From assembly GCA_942492055.1 (NCBI GenBank), contig CALODP010000015.1, forward strand, positions 434,001-498,000: DNA of 64,000 bases, in the 5' to 3' direction. A program made the translations under genes and the position numbers. The DNA is from CALODP01 sp942492055. GTDB lineage: Bacteria; Bacteroidota; Ignavibacteria; Ignavibacteriales; Melioribacteraceae. Under the pieces are notes generated by a model that did no database searches, was not told the origin of the DNA, and saw only the letters and a list, made by a program, of their open reading frames with translations. Shown here piece after piece: positions 1 to 7,982 of this stretch (position 1 is its first letter; each line of letters starts with the position of its first letter).

Positions 1-2
1 CC

Positions 3-65
3 GTTAAGATTGGTGCTGTAACAGACGCGGCCAAAGAATTAAAAATGGGACATTCTTCTAAATAA
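3..65 (+). CDS. C-terminal end of an unknown protein (partial)
   Basis: The third frame is open from the window edge to a TAA at 63-65 and ends in ELKMGHSSK. The 20 visible residues match no family I recognise. The frame overlaps the tail of the convergent phosphoesterase by 8 bases, which is common in this compact genome. It could be chance, because only 20 codons are visible. Confidence 0.35.
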   Translation, partial: VKIGAVTDAAKELKMGHSSK

Positions 66-957
66 GAATTCTTTCGGCGGATTCGGGGTTATCTGTTGTG
101 AATTTAATAACAGATAATTCCGATCCGTCATGAGCGGCGTTGAAACAATATGTATTCCCGATTTTCTCGATCCACTTTCCTGTCAACCTGGTTGATTCGT
201 GAACGTGCCCGTGAAGAGTTATCAAGGGTCGATACTTCTCAATAAATCTGCGAATTGCGATGCTTCCTACATGAACGTCAACCGGAACATGGTCAATAAT
301 TTTGTTGTCCAAATTTGCCCGATCAAGAGAAGTGTTGTAAGGGGGGGAATGGAAAAGGAATATTGTATTGGCAAAATCAATTCCCTCGGCAATCATATCC
401 ATATCTTTTTTTATCGATTCGAATCTGATTTTGCTTTGATCTACTTCAACAGTCCTCATTCCTTCTTCGGGAGAAATACATCCCGGATCCACATATCTCG
501 ATACATCATACTTTTCCCAATCCTTCAAGCGAAAAGGAGTCGGGGGAATGTAGGAATACCCGACAAAGGAATAATTATTATGATCATACTTTCGCATTTG
601 AATATATTTCCAATACTCATTATAAGAAGGGGAGGCTAATGCTTGCGCGGCTTTGGCAGCGTCATCATTGCCGGGAATAACCATAACAAGAGGATAGTTT
701 GTCTTGAGCTCTTCGCGCAATTTCTTGAATTCTTTTACCAAATATAATTCTACAAAAGTGGAAGGAGTTATCTTTGCGGAGGAAAAATAAAATGAAGCTG
801 ATGGTAGAATATCACCACCGATAAATAGGATGTCAGGTGTTTCCTCTCGGAGCAAGTCGAATAACTTCGAATATTTCTTTTTGTGTCCGTGTAGATCGGA
901 TACGAAATAGGCTTTGATAATACTACCTCCGGTTACTCTTGCATGAAAATGAATCAA
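58..957 (-). CDS. calcineurin-like metallophosphoesterase
   Basis: A cytoplasmic-looking protein of the calcineurin-like phosphoesterase superfamily. The metal-binding motifs occur in order: SDLHGH near the N-terminus, FIGGDI, GNDD (where GNHD/E is usual), FHSPP and HGHVH near the C-terminus. These support a two-metal phosphoesterase; the substrate is unknown. The only conventional in-frame start is a TTG at 957 with no ribosome site. A strong GGAGGT (minus strand, 930-925) lies inside that reading and sits just ahead of ATT (921-919) and ATC (918-916). The second would give M-KAYFVSDLHGH, the usual beginning for this family, so the real start is probably 918 or 921. The gene diverges from the his operon. 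No histidinol-phosphatase is visible in that operon, so a role there is conceivable but unsupported. Confidence 0.85.
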   Translation of the reverse strand: MIHFHARVTGGSIIKAYFVSDLHGHKKKYSKLFDLLREETPDILFIGGDILPSASFYFSSAKITPSTFVELYLVKEFKKLREELKTNYPLVMVIPGNDDAAKAAQALASPSYNEYWKYIQMRKYDHNNYSFVGYSYIPPTPFRLKDWEKYDVSRYVDPGCISPEEGMRTVEVDQSKIRFESIKKDMDMIAEGIDFANTIFLFHSPPYNTSLDRANLDNKIIDHVPVDVHVGSIAIRRFIEKYRPLITLHGHVHESTRLTGKWIEKIGNTYCFNAAHDGSELSVIKFTTDNPESAERILI

Positions 958-976
958 TATTTACAATAATGAAATC

Positions 977-996
977 TTATCACTATTTTGTGATAA
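977..996. promoter_or_regulatory. inverted repeat, candidate operator between the phosphoesterase and the his leader
   Basis: TTATCAC, six bases, then GTGATAA: a perfect 7-bp inverted repeat in the 123-bp divergent intergenic region. The spacing and symmetry suit a dimeric DNA-binding protein. It has no T-run and is too short for a terminator. The cognate regulator is unknown. A TATTAT at 1045-1050 could be a -10 element for the his leader, but no convincing -35 goes with it. Confidence 0.4.
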
Positions 997-1080
997 AATA
1001 TACAATTTTTTTTATCCGATTATGTTTTTTTCAAAATTAATGCGTATTATTGTGCCAAGAATTTTAACCCAAAAGAGATA

Positions 1081-1149
1081 ATGAATATAGTATTAACACA
1101 TCACCGTAACCATCATCATACTTTTCTCCCAATTGGTGAGCGCCGGTGA
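1081..1149 (+). CDS. hisL: his operon leader peptide
   Basis: A 22-codon reading frame starting ATG at 1081 and ending TGA at 1147-1149. It contains five His codons, in the run THHRNHHHT (codons 7-8 and 11-13). It lies 77 bp upstream of hisG and just ahead of a strong terminator, the classical arrangement for ribosome-mediated attenuation. The frame is preceded by AAAAGAGATA, a weak ribosome site. When charged His-tRNA is scarce the ribosome should stall at 1099-1119. The peptide itself probably has no function. Confidence 0.88.
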   Translation: MNIVLTHHRNHHHTFLPIGERR

Positions 1150-1176
1150 CGTATAAATTTTTATTGATATTAATGT

Positions 1177-1204
1177 AAAAGCCCGGTTGATTAGCCGGGC
1201 TTTT
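1177..1204 (+). terminator. his attenuator terminator
   Basis: GCCCGGTT (1181-1188), loop GATT, AGCCGGGC (1193-1200): an 8-bp stem with one G-U pair, flanked by A4 and a T7 run. It sits between the leader peptide and hisG, so it must be conditional. Two alternative pairings are visible. TCACCG (1101-1106) can pair with CGGTGA (1144-1149), and GCCGG (1142-1146) can pair with CCGGT (1183-1187) in the terminator's 5' arm. The second would act as antiterminator when the ribosome stalls on the His codons, but at five pairs it is weak. Confidence 0.85.
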
Positions 1205-1226
1205 TTTGTTTTAAAGGAGAGTACAA

Positions 1227-2096
1227 ATGGCAAACGGAAATTTGAAATTAGCTATTCAAAAAGGTGGAAGACTTACAGAGAAGTCTCTGGATTTATTACG
1301 CGCGTGTGGTTTGGATGTGGAAAATTACAAGAGCAGATTACTTCTTACTGCTCGTAACTACAAATTGGAATTACTATTCTTGCGTGACGATGATATTCCG
1401 GAATACGTAAAAGATGGTGTTGCCGATATCGGTTTTGTCGGTGAAAATGTTGTTATGGAAAAAGAATCTGACGTTGAAATCGCTAAGAAACTTGGATACG
1501 CGAAATGTACTCTGCGCATTGGTATTCCGGAAGCTGATGAGCTTGATGATGTAAACGGATTGGAAGGAAAAACAATCGCAACTACTTACCCGAATATCTT
1601 GAAAAAATATTTGGATGAAAATAATGTAAAAGCAAAAATTGTAACAATTAGTGGTTCGGTTGAAATTGCTCCTTCTCTTGGTATTTCGGATTACATTTGT
1701 GACTTGGTTTCTACCGGTACAACACTAAAGATGAATAAGCTGAAAAAATCATTGGCAGTTCTTAATTCCGAAGCGGTTTTAATTAAAAACAAAGAATTGG
1801 ATAATAAGCCGGAATTAAAAGCAATCTTTGATGATTTGATGGAAAGAATCGAATCGGCATTGAGCGCTAAAAGATCGAAATACTTAATGATGAACGTTCC
1901 GAAATCCTCTTTGAATGAAATAATAAATCTGATCCCTTCACTTAAAAGCCCGACAATATTACCTTTGGCAGACGAAGATATGTTAGCTATTCACGCGGTA
2001 ATCCCGTCAGATAAATTTTGGGAAATCAATAAGGATTTAAGAAATGCCGGGGCCTCCGGAATTTTGTTGTTACCAATTGAGAACATAATACTATGA
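1227..2096 (+). CDS. hisG: ATP phosphoribosyltransferase, long form
   Basis: First step of histidine synthesis: joins ATP and PRPP to give phosphoribosyl-ATP. At 289 residues it is the long, HisZ-independent form. The catalytic periplasmic-binding-like part covers about residues 1-210 (AIQKGGRL, DIGFVGENVV, DLVSTGTTLK). A C-terminal ACT-like domain of about 75 residues (MMNVPKSSLNEII to GILLLPIENIIL) normally binds histidine for feedback inhibition. Start ATG follows AAAGGAGAG. It is first in an eight-gene operon and overlaps hisD by 4 bases (ATGA). Expression is expected to be controlled by the upstream attenuator. Confidence 0.96.
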   Translation: MANGNLKLAIQKGGRLTEKSLDLLRACGLDVENYKSRLLLTARNYKLELLFLRDDDIPEYVKDGVADIGFVGENVVMEKESDVEIAKKLGYAKCTLRIGIPEADELDDVNGLEGKTIATTYPNILKKYLDENNVKAKIVTISGSVEIAPSLGISDYICDLVSTGTTLKMNKLKKSLAVLNSEAVLIKNKELDNKPELKAIFDDLMERIESALSAKRSKYLMMNVPKSSLNEIINLIPSLKSPTILPLADEDMLAIHAVIPSDKFWEINKDLRNAGASGILLLPIENIIL

Positions 2097-3370
2097 AAGT
2101 AATAGAGAAATCCAAATTATCGGATATCGATTATAAGGCTATTCTTAAAAGGCCGGCAATAAAGGGGGAAAAGGTAGCGGATATCGTTAAACCAATATTG
2201 GCGGATATTAAAGAGAATGGCACTAAAGCGGCACTTAAATACGCTGATAAACTTGACGGACTGAATTCCGAAATGAGAGTCACGGATGCAGAATTTGCAG
2301 AAGCTGAAAGAGAGATTGATCCGGAGCTGAAAGAGGCAATAGAAGTAGCGGTTAAGAATATTGAGAAATTTCATAAAGAACAAATTCCGAGCAGCTATTC
2401 GGTTGAAACATCGGAAGGAGTTATATGTAAAAAAATATTCAAGCCGATTGAAAATGTAGGACTATATATTCCCGGAGGGAGCGCAGTATTACCATCCACG
2501 ATGATGATGCTTGGTATACCGTCTAAGTTAGCTAAGTGCGGAAGAGTAATTGCATGTACTCCGGTTAAAGAAAAAGTTCATCCGGCGATTTTGTTTGCCG
2601 CCAAGTTATGCGGAATTACCGAAATATATAAAATCGGCGGAGCTCAGGCGATCGGATTAATGGCATATGGTTCGGAGGATATTAAGAAAGTTGATAAAAT
2701 ATTCGGACCGGGGAATCAATTTGTGACAACCGCTAAAACGCTTGTCAGTATTGATCCGGAAGGATGCTCAATAGATATGCCCGCCGGACCCAGCGAGGTT
2801 TTGGTAATCGCTGATGGAAAAGCTAATGCCGAATTTGTTGCCGCTGATTTGTTATCGCAGGCTGAGCATGGTCCTGATTCTCAGGCAATAGTTGTGACTA
2901 ACAGTAAAGAGCTTGCTGAAAAAACAATGGTTGCCGTGGAAAGACAATTGGAAGTCTTACCAAGAAAAGAAACAGCTCAAAAAGCGTTAGAAAACTCATT
3001 CGCTTTGGTTGTAGATTCTTTGGAAGAGGCAATGGATTACAGTAACGAGTACGCCCCTGAGCACTTGATAATAAATGTCGAGAATCCTGACGCACTTGTT
3101 GAAAAAGTTAGCAACGCCGGTTCGGTTTTCGTAGGGGCTTATACTCCCGAAAGCGCGGGGGATTATGCTTCCGGTACAAATCACTCATTGCCTACATACG
3201 GTTACGCTAAATCGTTCGGTGGTGTTTGTGTGGAAATGTTTATGAAAGGGATTACAGTTCAGACTATATCAAAAGACGGATTAAATAAATTAGGAAAAAC
3301 AATTGTTACTTTGGCTGAAGCGGAAGAGTTACAGGCACACGCTAATGCTGTTAAAATAAGGATCGCATAG
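2093..3370 (+). CDS. hisD: histidinol dehydrogenase
   Basis: Oxidises L-histidinol to L-histidine in two NAD-dependent steps, using zinc. The 425-residue length is normal. Visible family motifs include YIPGGSAVLPST, GGAQAIGLMAYG, the GPSEVLVIAD loop, the zinc-site stretch SQAEHGPDSQ, and the catalytic histidine regions APEHL and GTNHSLPT. Its ATG overlaps the hisG stop, implying translational coupling. hisC follows after 2 bases. Confidence 0.96.
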   Translation: MKVIEKSKLSDIDYKAILKRPAIKGEKVADIVKPILADIKENGTKAALKYADKLDGLNSEMRVTDAEFAEAEREIDPELKEAIEVAVKNIEKFHKEQIPSSYSVETSEGVICKKIFKPIENVGLYIPGGSAVLPSTMMMLGIPSKLAKCGRVIACTPVKEKVHPAILFAAKLCGITEIYKIGGAQAIGLMAYGSEDIKKVDKIFGPGNQFVTTAKTLVSIDPEGCSIDMPAGPSEVLVIADGKANAEFVAADLLSQAEHGPDSQAIVVTNSKELAEKTMVAVERQLEVLPRKETAQKALENSFALVVDSLEEAMDYSNEYAPEHLIINVENPDALVEKVSNAGSVFVGAYTPESAGDYASGTNHSLPTYGYAKSFGGVCVEMFMKGITVQTISKDGLNKLGKTIVTLAEAEELQAHANAVKIRIA

Positions 3371-3372
3371 AG

Positions 3373-4428
3373 ATGGATATTAAAAAAGTTGCCAGAAAAA
3401 ATATTCTCGAATTGAAGCCATATACTTGCGCCAGGGATTCTTTCGAGGAAGGATTATTGTTAGACGCGAATGAAAACGCCTTCGGAAGCGTAATTAGTGA
3501 TGAAGAAAACTTGGAGCTAAACAGGTATCCTGATCCACATCAGAAAGCTTTGAAGAGTAGTCTGGGTGAGTATCTGGGAGTAGATACAAAAAACTTATTC
3601 TTCGGCGTTGGCTCAGATGAAATAATTGATTTGTTGATAAAGATCTTTTGCGAGCCTAACAAAGATAACGCTCTTTTGCTTGAGCCGACTTACGGAATGT
3701 ATAAAGTTGCTTGTGACGTTAACAGTGTTGTCACAAAGGCTATTCCGTTAAATAAAGAATTCGATGTCGATCCGAAAACGGTAAAGAAAAATATTGATCA
3801 GGATACGAAAATCATTTTCTTATGTTCTCCTAACAATCCTACGGGAAATGTTCTTTCCAAGGATAATGTTCTTGCCATAGCCAAAAGCTTTAGCGGTGTT
3901 GTTGTTATAGACGAAGCCTATATAGATTTCGACGAAAGATATACTTTCCAGGAATATGTTAAGGAATTCAATAATATTGTAATACTCAGAACTTTCTCAA
4001 AAGCCTGGGGAATGGCCGGAGTTCGTTGCGGTTATTGTGTTGCCGATAGTGATGTAATTGATCTTCTATTCAAAGTTAAGGCTCCTTACACAATCAACAA
4101 ACTTACTGAGAACGCCATCCTTAAAGCGATTGCGAATAACAAACTCAAAAGAAGATATGTTTGGAAAATCAGAGAAGAACGTCAAAAAGTTGCCTTGGCT
4201 TTAAGTTCATACGAAGGAATTGAAAAAGTTTACAACTCTAACGCGAATTATATTCTTTTCAAATGCAAAAACGCTAAAGAGGTTTTTAATAAATTGGCTG
4301 CCAAAGGTGTAATAATCAGAGACAGATCCAATCAATTGAATTTGGAAGGATGTCTCCGAGTAACTATCGGTACGAAAGAACAAAACAACTTATTCTTAAA
4401 AGAAATCCAATCGGTGCTATGCAGTTAA
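3373..4428 (+). CDS. hisC: histidinol-phosphate aminotransferase
   Basis: PLP-dependent aminotransferase (fold type I) that makes histidinol phosphate from imidazole acetol phosphate. At 351 residues it is full length. The N-terminal LDANENAFG, SPNNPTGN, VIDEAYIDF and the PLP-lysine region RTFSKAWGMAGVRCGY are all present. The start lies 2 bases after hisD. The 3' end overlaps the likely hisB start by 10 bases. Confidence 0.95.
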   Translation: MDIKKVARKNILELKPYTCARDSFEEGLLLDANENAFGSVISDEENLELNRYPDPHQKALKSSLGEYLGVDTKNLFFGVGSDEIIDLLIKIFCEPNKDNALLLEPTYGMYKVACDVNSVVTKAIPLNKEFDVDPKTVKKNIDQDTKIIFLCSPNNPTGNVLSKDNVLAIAKSFSGVVVIDEAYIDFDERYTFQEYVKEFNNIVILRTFSKAWGMAGVRCGYCVADSDVIDLLFKVKAPYTINKLTENAILKAIANNKLKRRYVWKIREERQKVALALSSYEGIEKVYNSNANYILFKCKNAKEVFNKLAAKGVIIRDRSNQLNLEGCLRVTIGTKEQNNLFLKEIQSVLCS

Positions 4429-5267
4429 TAATTGATGAAAAAATATTCGACTTTTCCAGCCCTGTGGCAAAAGGTTTGATAACCGGCTTGAAAAGATTAT
4501 CCGAAAAAGGGATTCCTCTTTTCTCGTCAAATATTTCGGCGCTCACGGAGATTCTTCTTTCCGAAGGGATTACAATTTCCGAAAGTAATGATGCTCCGAA
4601 TGTTGTTTTTGAGAAAGAGGGAATTGCTTACGAAGGGAATAAGTATACTTCTTTCGGAGAACTCGCCGAGGCAATTGGTTTTCCCAAAAGAATAGCCGGC
4701 AAGAAGAGAGCAACAAAAGAAACAAAGATCGAAATAGATATTAACCTTGACGGACAAGGGAAATCGGTGGTGGAAACAGGAATAGGTTTCTTCGATCATA
4801 TGTTGGATCAAATTGCTCGTCACGGTAATGTGGATTTATCGGTTAAATGTGACGGTGATCTGCATGTGGATGAGCATCATACTATTGAAGATGTCGGAAT
4901 CGCGTTGGGTGAAACAATTGCCGAAGCCCTAGGAGATAAGAAAGGGATCAAGAGATATGGTTTCATGATACCTATGGATGAATCTGTTGCCCGATGTGCC
5001 TTGGATATTGGTGGAAGACCACATCTTAATTTCAAATGCAAATTCACACGAGAGTTTGTAGGGGATTTCCCGACTGAGTTAGTGGCTGAATTTTTCAAAG
5101 GTTTGTCGATGGGTTTGAAGGCAAATGTTTATATTAGATGTAAAGGAAAAAACGATCATCACAAAATTGAGGCTATTTATAAGGCCTTCGCTAAATCTTT
5201 GAATGAGGCTTGCCGCATTGACGAAAGGAGTGGCGGCAAATTGCCTTCAACCAAGGGGGTAATATGA
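4419..5267 (+). CDS. hisB: imidazoleglycerol-phosphate dehydratase with vestigial HAD-like N-terminus
   Basis: The C-terminal two thirds (from about residue 97, RATKETKIEIDI) is a complete imidazoleglycerol-phosphate dehydratase with metal motifs FFDHMLDQIARHG, DEHHTIEDVG and KGKNDHHKIEA and the ending LPSTKGVI. It closely resembles the dehydratase half of bifunctional E. coli HisB. The first 96 residues look like a shrunken HAD phosphatase: GLKRLSEKGIPLFSSN resembles the stretch leading to HAD motif II. The DxDGT nucleophile motif, the motif III lysine and the motif IV acidic pair are not seen, and the domain is about 70 residues shorter than usual. Start ATG 4419 (MQLIIDEKIF) overlaps the hisC stop; an ATG at 4350 lies deep within hisC and is unlikely. 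Dehydratase activity is expected, phosphatase activity is not. Confidence 0.93.
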   Translation: MQLIIDEKIFDFSSPVAKGLITGLKRLSEKGIPLFSSNISALTEILLSEGITISESNDAPNVVFEKEGIAYEGNKYTSFGELAEAIGFPKRIAGKKRATKETKIEIDINLDGQGKSVVETGIGFFDHMLDQIARHGNVDLSVKCDGDLHVDEHHTIEDVGIALGETIAEALGDKKGIKRYGFMIPMDESVARCALDIGGRPHLNFKCKFTREFVGDFPTELVAEFFKGLSMGLKANVYIRCKGKNDHHKIEAIYKAFAKSLNEACRIDERSGGKLPSTKGVI

Positions 5268-5848
5268 TTGCGTTAATTAATTACGGTGCCGGTAACGTGG
5301 CTTCGGTAGCAAACGCGCTTAACGATCTGGATGTGGAGTACAAAATAACCAATAAAGAGATGGATATTTGTAATGCGGATAAAATTATTTTCCCCGGAGT
5401 CGGGGAAGCTTCTTACGCTATTCAAAAATTACACATGATGAATCTCTTTACATTATTGAGAATTGTAAAGAAACCTCTCTTGGGAATATGTTTGGGAGCT
5501 CATCTTCTTTGTGAGAAATCGGAGGAGGGAGATGTATCATGTCTCGGTCATTTTCCCGTAACAGTTAAAAAATTCGAGGGGGATATCAAAATTCCTCATA
5601 TGGGTTGGAACAAAGTTAAGGTAGAAAAGGAAAACCCTTTATTCGAAGGCATTCCCGAAGGGGAACAATTTTATTTTGCTCACTCCTATTATATGCCGGA
5701 AAATGATTACTCAATCGCGAGTTGCGAATACGGAGAAAAATTTTCTGTCGCTATCAAGAAGGATAATTTTTACGGAGTGCAGTTTCATCCCGAAAAATCG
5801 GGCAAATATGGTGTTCAATTATTGAGGAATTTTGTAGAAAAATGTTAA
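5264..5848 (+). CDS. hisH: imidazole glycerol phosphate synthase, glutaminase subunit
   Basis: Class I glutamine amidotransferase that feeds ammonia to HisF. At 194 residues it is normal length. The nucleophile region is LLGICLGAHLL, where GICLGMQ is more usual. The His/Glu of the triad lie in VQFHPEKSG near the C-terminus. ATGA overlap with hisB and a 7-base overlap with hisA fit tight translational coupling. Confidence 0.95.
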   Translation: MIALINYGAGNVASVANALNDLDVEYKITNKEMDICNADKIIFPGVGEASYAIQKLHMMNLFTLLRIVKKPLLGICLGAHLLCEKSEEGDVSCLGHFPVTVKKFEGDIKIPHMGWNKVKVEKENPLFEGIPEGEQFYFAHSYYMPENDYSIASCEYGEKFSVAIKKDNFYGVQFHPEKSGKYGVQLLRNFVEKC

Positions 5849-6561
5849 TCATACCTGCTGTTGATATACTGGACGGAAATGTTGTAAGACTCTCCGAGGG
5901 GAAATATGATCAAGTAACCAATTATAAGGTTACCCCGTTGGAGCAGATAAAGAAATATAAAGAGAATGGGTTCGATAGAGTTCACATAGTTGATCTTACC
6001 GGTTCTAAGGATGGAAAGATCGGGACTTACGAAATTCTAAAAGAGCTCAAAGAAAAATTGGATGTTACAATTGAATTCGGTGGTGGAATTCGTTCGAGGG
6101 AAGATATAGCTAATCTTCTTGAAATCGGGGTAGACAAAATTATTGTCGGGTCTATGTCGATTAAGGATAAAGAAAATTTCGAAAAAGTAGTAAAGGAATT
6201 CGGGCCTGATAAATTTGTTGTTGCTGCCGACGTAAAGGACGAAATTGTTTTCGTAAAAGGGTGGACGGAAGATTCCAATACAAATATCATCGATCACATC
6301 AGTTATTGCAAGGAGCTTGGTTTGGAAGAGTTCCTTTGTACTGATATAGCGACCGACGGAATGTTGCAAGGTCCCGGTATAAAACTCTACGAGAAAATCA
6401 ATTCGGTTCATAAAGATATTAAATTGATTGCTTCGGGCGGGGTTAGTTGCGTTGAGGATTTGGAAAAACTTTCCGAAATGAGTTCCTTCGGGGTTGTTGT
6501 AGGTAAAGCTATTTACGAAGGAAGAATAAAACTAGAGGAGCTAGCGAACTTTGGTAAGTAA
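5842..6561 (+). CDS. hisA: ProFAR isomerase
   Basis: (Beta/alpha)8-barrel isomerase acting between HisI and HisF/HisH. The 239 residues contain the paired catalytic aspartates, one in PAVDILDGNVVRL at the N-terminus and one in CTDIATDGMLQGPG after mid-protein. Phosphate-binding glycines are in FGGGIR and IASGGV. It is related to HisF by ancient duplication. The start overlaps hisH. Confidence 0.96.
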   Translation: MLIIPAVDILDGNVVRLSEGKYDQVTNYKVTPLEQIKKYKENGFDRVHIVDLTGSKDGKIGTYEILKELKEKLDVTIEFGGGIRSREDIANLLEIGVDKIIVGSMSIKDKENFEKVVKEFGPDKFVVAADVKDEIVFVKGWTEDSNTNIIDHISYCKELGLEEFLCTDIATDGMLQGPGIKLYEKINSVHKDIKLIASGGVSCVEDLEKLSEMSSFGVVVGKAIYEGRIKLEELANFGK

Positions 6562-7306
6562 AAGAATAATTCCTTGTTTGGATGTGAAGGACGGAAGAGT
6601 AGTAAAAGGGACAAACTTTGTTAATCTGCGCGATGCCGGTTCCGCGGTTGAACTAGCCGAGAGATACTATCACGAAGGTGCCGACGAGTTGGTCTTTCTT
6701 GATATCACCGCTTCGGAAGAGAGAAGAAAAACTTTACTCGATTTGGTAAAGGATGTAGCCGCTGTTATACGCATGCCCTTTACTGTAGGGGGGGGAATAT
6801 CGGAACTGAATGATATCGACGCACTTCTGAAAGCAGGAGCAGATAAAGTTTCTCTTAATACTTCTATTGTTCGCAATCCCGGTTTGATTGAGCAAGCCGC
6901 CAAAAGATTCGGGAGCCAGGCTGTTGTTGCGGCAATTGATATTAAACATGTTAACGACGAATATAAGGTCTTTATCAAGGGGGGTAAGGAAGAGACCGAT
7001 CTCGAAGGGTTTAGCTGGTGTAAGAGAGCCGAAGAACTGGGAGCGGGTGAAATCCTTTTGACATCAATGGATAGAGACGGTACAAAAGACGGCTATGATA
7101 ATTTCTTTTTGAAGAAACTATCAGCAATGGTGAAAATTCCGGTTATTGCTTCCGGTGGTGCCGGAAATAAAGAGCATTTTTTAACTGCATTCAAAGAAGC
7201 CAATGTTGACGCGTGTCTCGCGGCCAGTCTTTTTCATTATAACGAATTACAGATAGAAGAATTAAAAAAATATTTACATGATAATAATATTCCGGTAAGA
7301 TTATGA
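6551..7306 (+). CDS. hisF: imidazole glycerol phosphate synthase, cyclase subunit
   Basis: Cyclase partner of HisH; yields imidazole glycerol phosphate and AICAR. The 251 residues show both catalytic aspartates, CLDVKDGRVVKG (N-terminal) and LTSMDRDGTKDGYD (C-terminal half), and the GGGI and ASGGAG phosphate loops. The start is a TTG at 6551 inside the end of hisA; no ATG or GTG gives the conserved N-terminus SKRIIPCLDV. The stop overlaps the hisIE start (ATGA). Confidence 0.95.
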   Translation: MVSKRIIPCLDVKDGRVVKGTNFVNLRDAGSAVELAERYYHEGADELVFLDITASEERRKTLLDLVKDVAAVIRMPFTVGGGISELNDIDALLKAGADKVSLNTSIVRNPGLIEQAAKRFGSQAVVAAIDIKHVNDEYKVFIKGGKEETDLEGFSWCKRAEELGAGEILLTSMDRDGTKDGYDNFFLKKLSAMVKIPVIASGGAGNKEHFLTAFKEANVDACLAASLFHYNELQIEELKKYLHDNNIPVRL

Positions 7307-7920
7307 TTGATTTGGAAAAAATTGATTTCGAAAAGATGGACGGACTTGTTCCTGCCATTGTTGTTGATAATTATTCGAACCAGGTTTTGATGCTTGGATT
7401 TATGAATAAGGAAGCTGTCGCTAAGACGATAGAATTGGGAAAGGTTACTTTTTTTAGCAGAACCAAAAACAGACTTTGGACAAAAGGGGAAGAGTCGGGC
7501 AATTTCTTAATGTTGAAATCGATCAAGATTGATTGCGATAATGATACTCTTTTGGTTGCCGCAGATCCTGTTGGCCCTACATGTCACAAAGGAACATACT
7601 CATGCTTCGATATCGAAGAGGATGAGAAACTTACTTTCTTGTTCAAGTTGTACGACTTGATTGTAGGTAGAAAGAAAGATATGCCGGAAGGCTCATATAC
7701 CACAACCCTTTTCCAGAGAGGAGAAAACAGAATAATCCAGAAGGTTGGGGAAGAGGCTGTTGAGACAGTTATTGCGGCAAAGAACAACGATAGAGAAGAG
7801 ATAATTAACGAAACTTCCGATTTGATCTTCCACTTGTTTGTAATGCTTGTTGATAAAGGTATCAGGTTCGAAGAGATTATAGAAACTCTTCAGGAAAGAC
7901 ATAAAGTAAAGTCGAAATAA
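7303..7920 (+). CDS. hisIE: bifunctional phosphoribosyl-AMP cyclohydrolase / phosphoribosyl-ATP pyrophosphatase
   Basis: Fusion of the second and third steps of the pathway. The N-terminal HisI domain (about 1-110) carries the metal-binding run DCDNDTLL with GPTCHKGTYSCF. The C-terminal HisE domain (about 115-205) has GSYTTTLFQRGENRI and KVGEEAVETVIAAK. The 205-residue length is normal for the fusion. It is last in the operon and is followed by a long hairpin. Confidence 0.95.
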   Translation: MIDLEKIDFEKMDGLVPAIVVDNYSNQVLMLGFMNKEAVAKTIELGKVTFFSRTKNRLWTKGEESGNFLMLKSIKIDCDNDTLLVAADPVGPTCHKGTYSCFDIEEDEKLTFLFKLYDLIVGRKKDMPEGSYTTTLFQRGENRIIQKVGEEAVETVIAAKNNDREEIINETSDLIFHLFVMLVDKGIRFEEIIETLQERHKVKSK

Positions 7921-7926
7921 AATTTA

Positions 7927-7960
7927 AGAAGGAATAGCCTGTAAAAAGGTTATTCCTTCT
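7927..7960. terminator. hairpin between hisIE and trpB
   Basis: AGAAGGAATAGCCT pairs with AGGTTATTCCTTCT over 14 bp (one G-U) with a six-base loop. It lies between convergent genes and probably serves both directions. The T-content downstream on the plus strand (AATCATATTTTG) is modest. Confidence 0.7.
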
Positions 7961-7982
7961 AATCATATTTTGAGGTTTCTCT

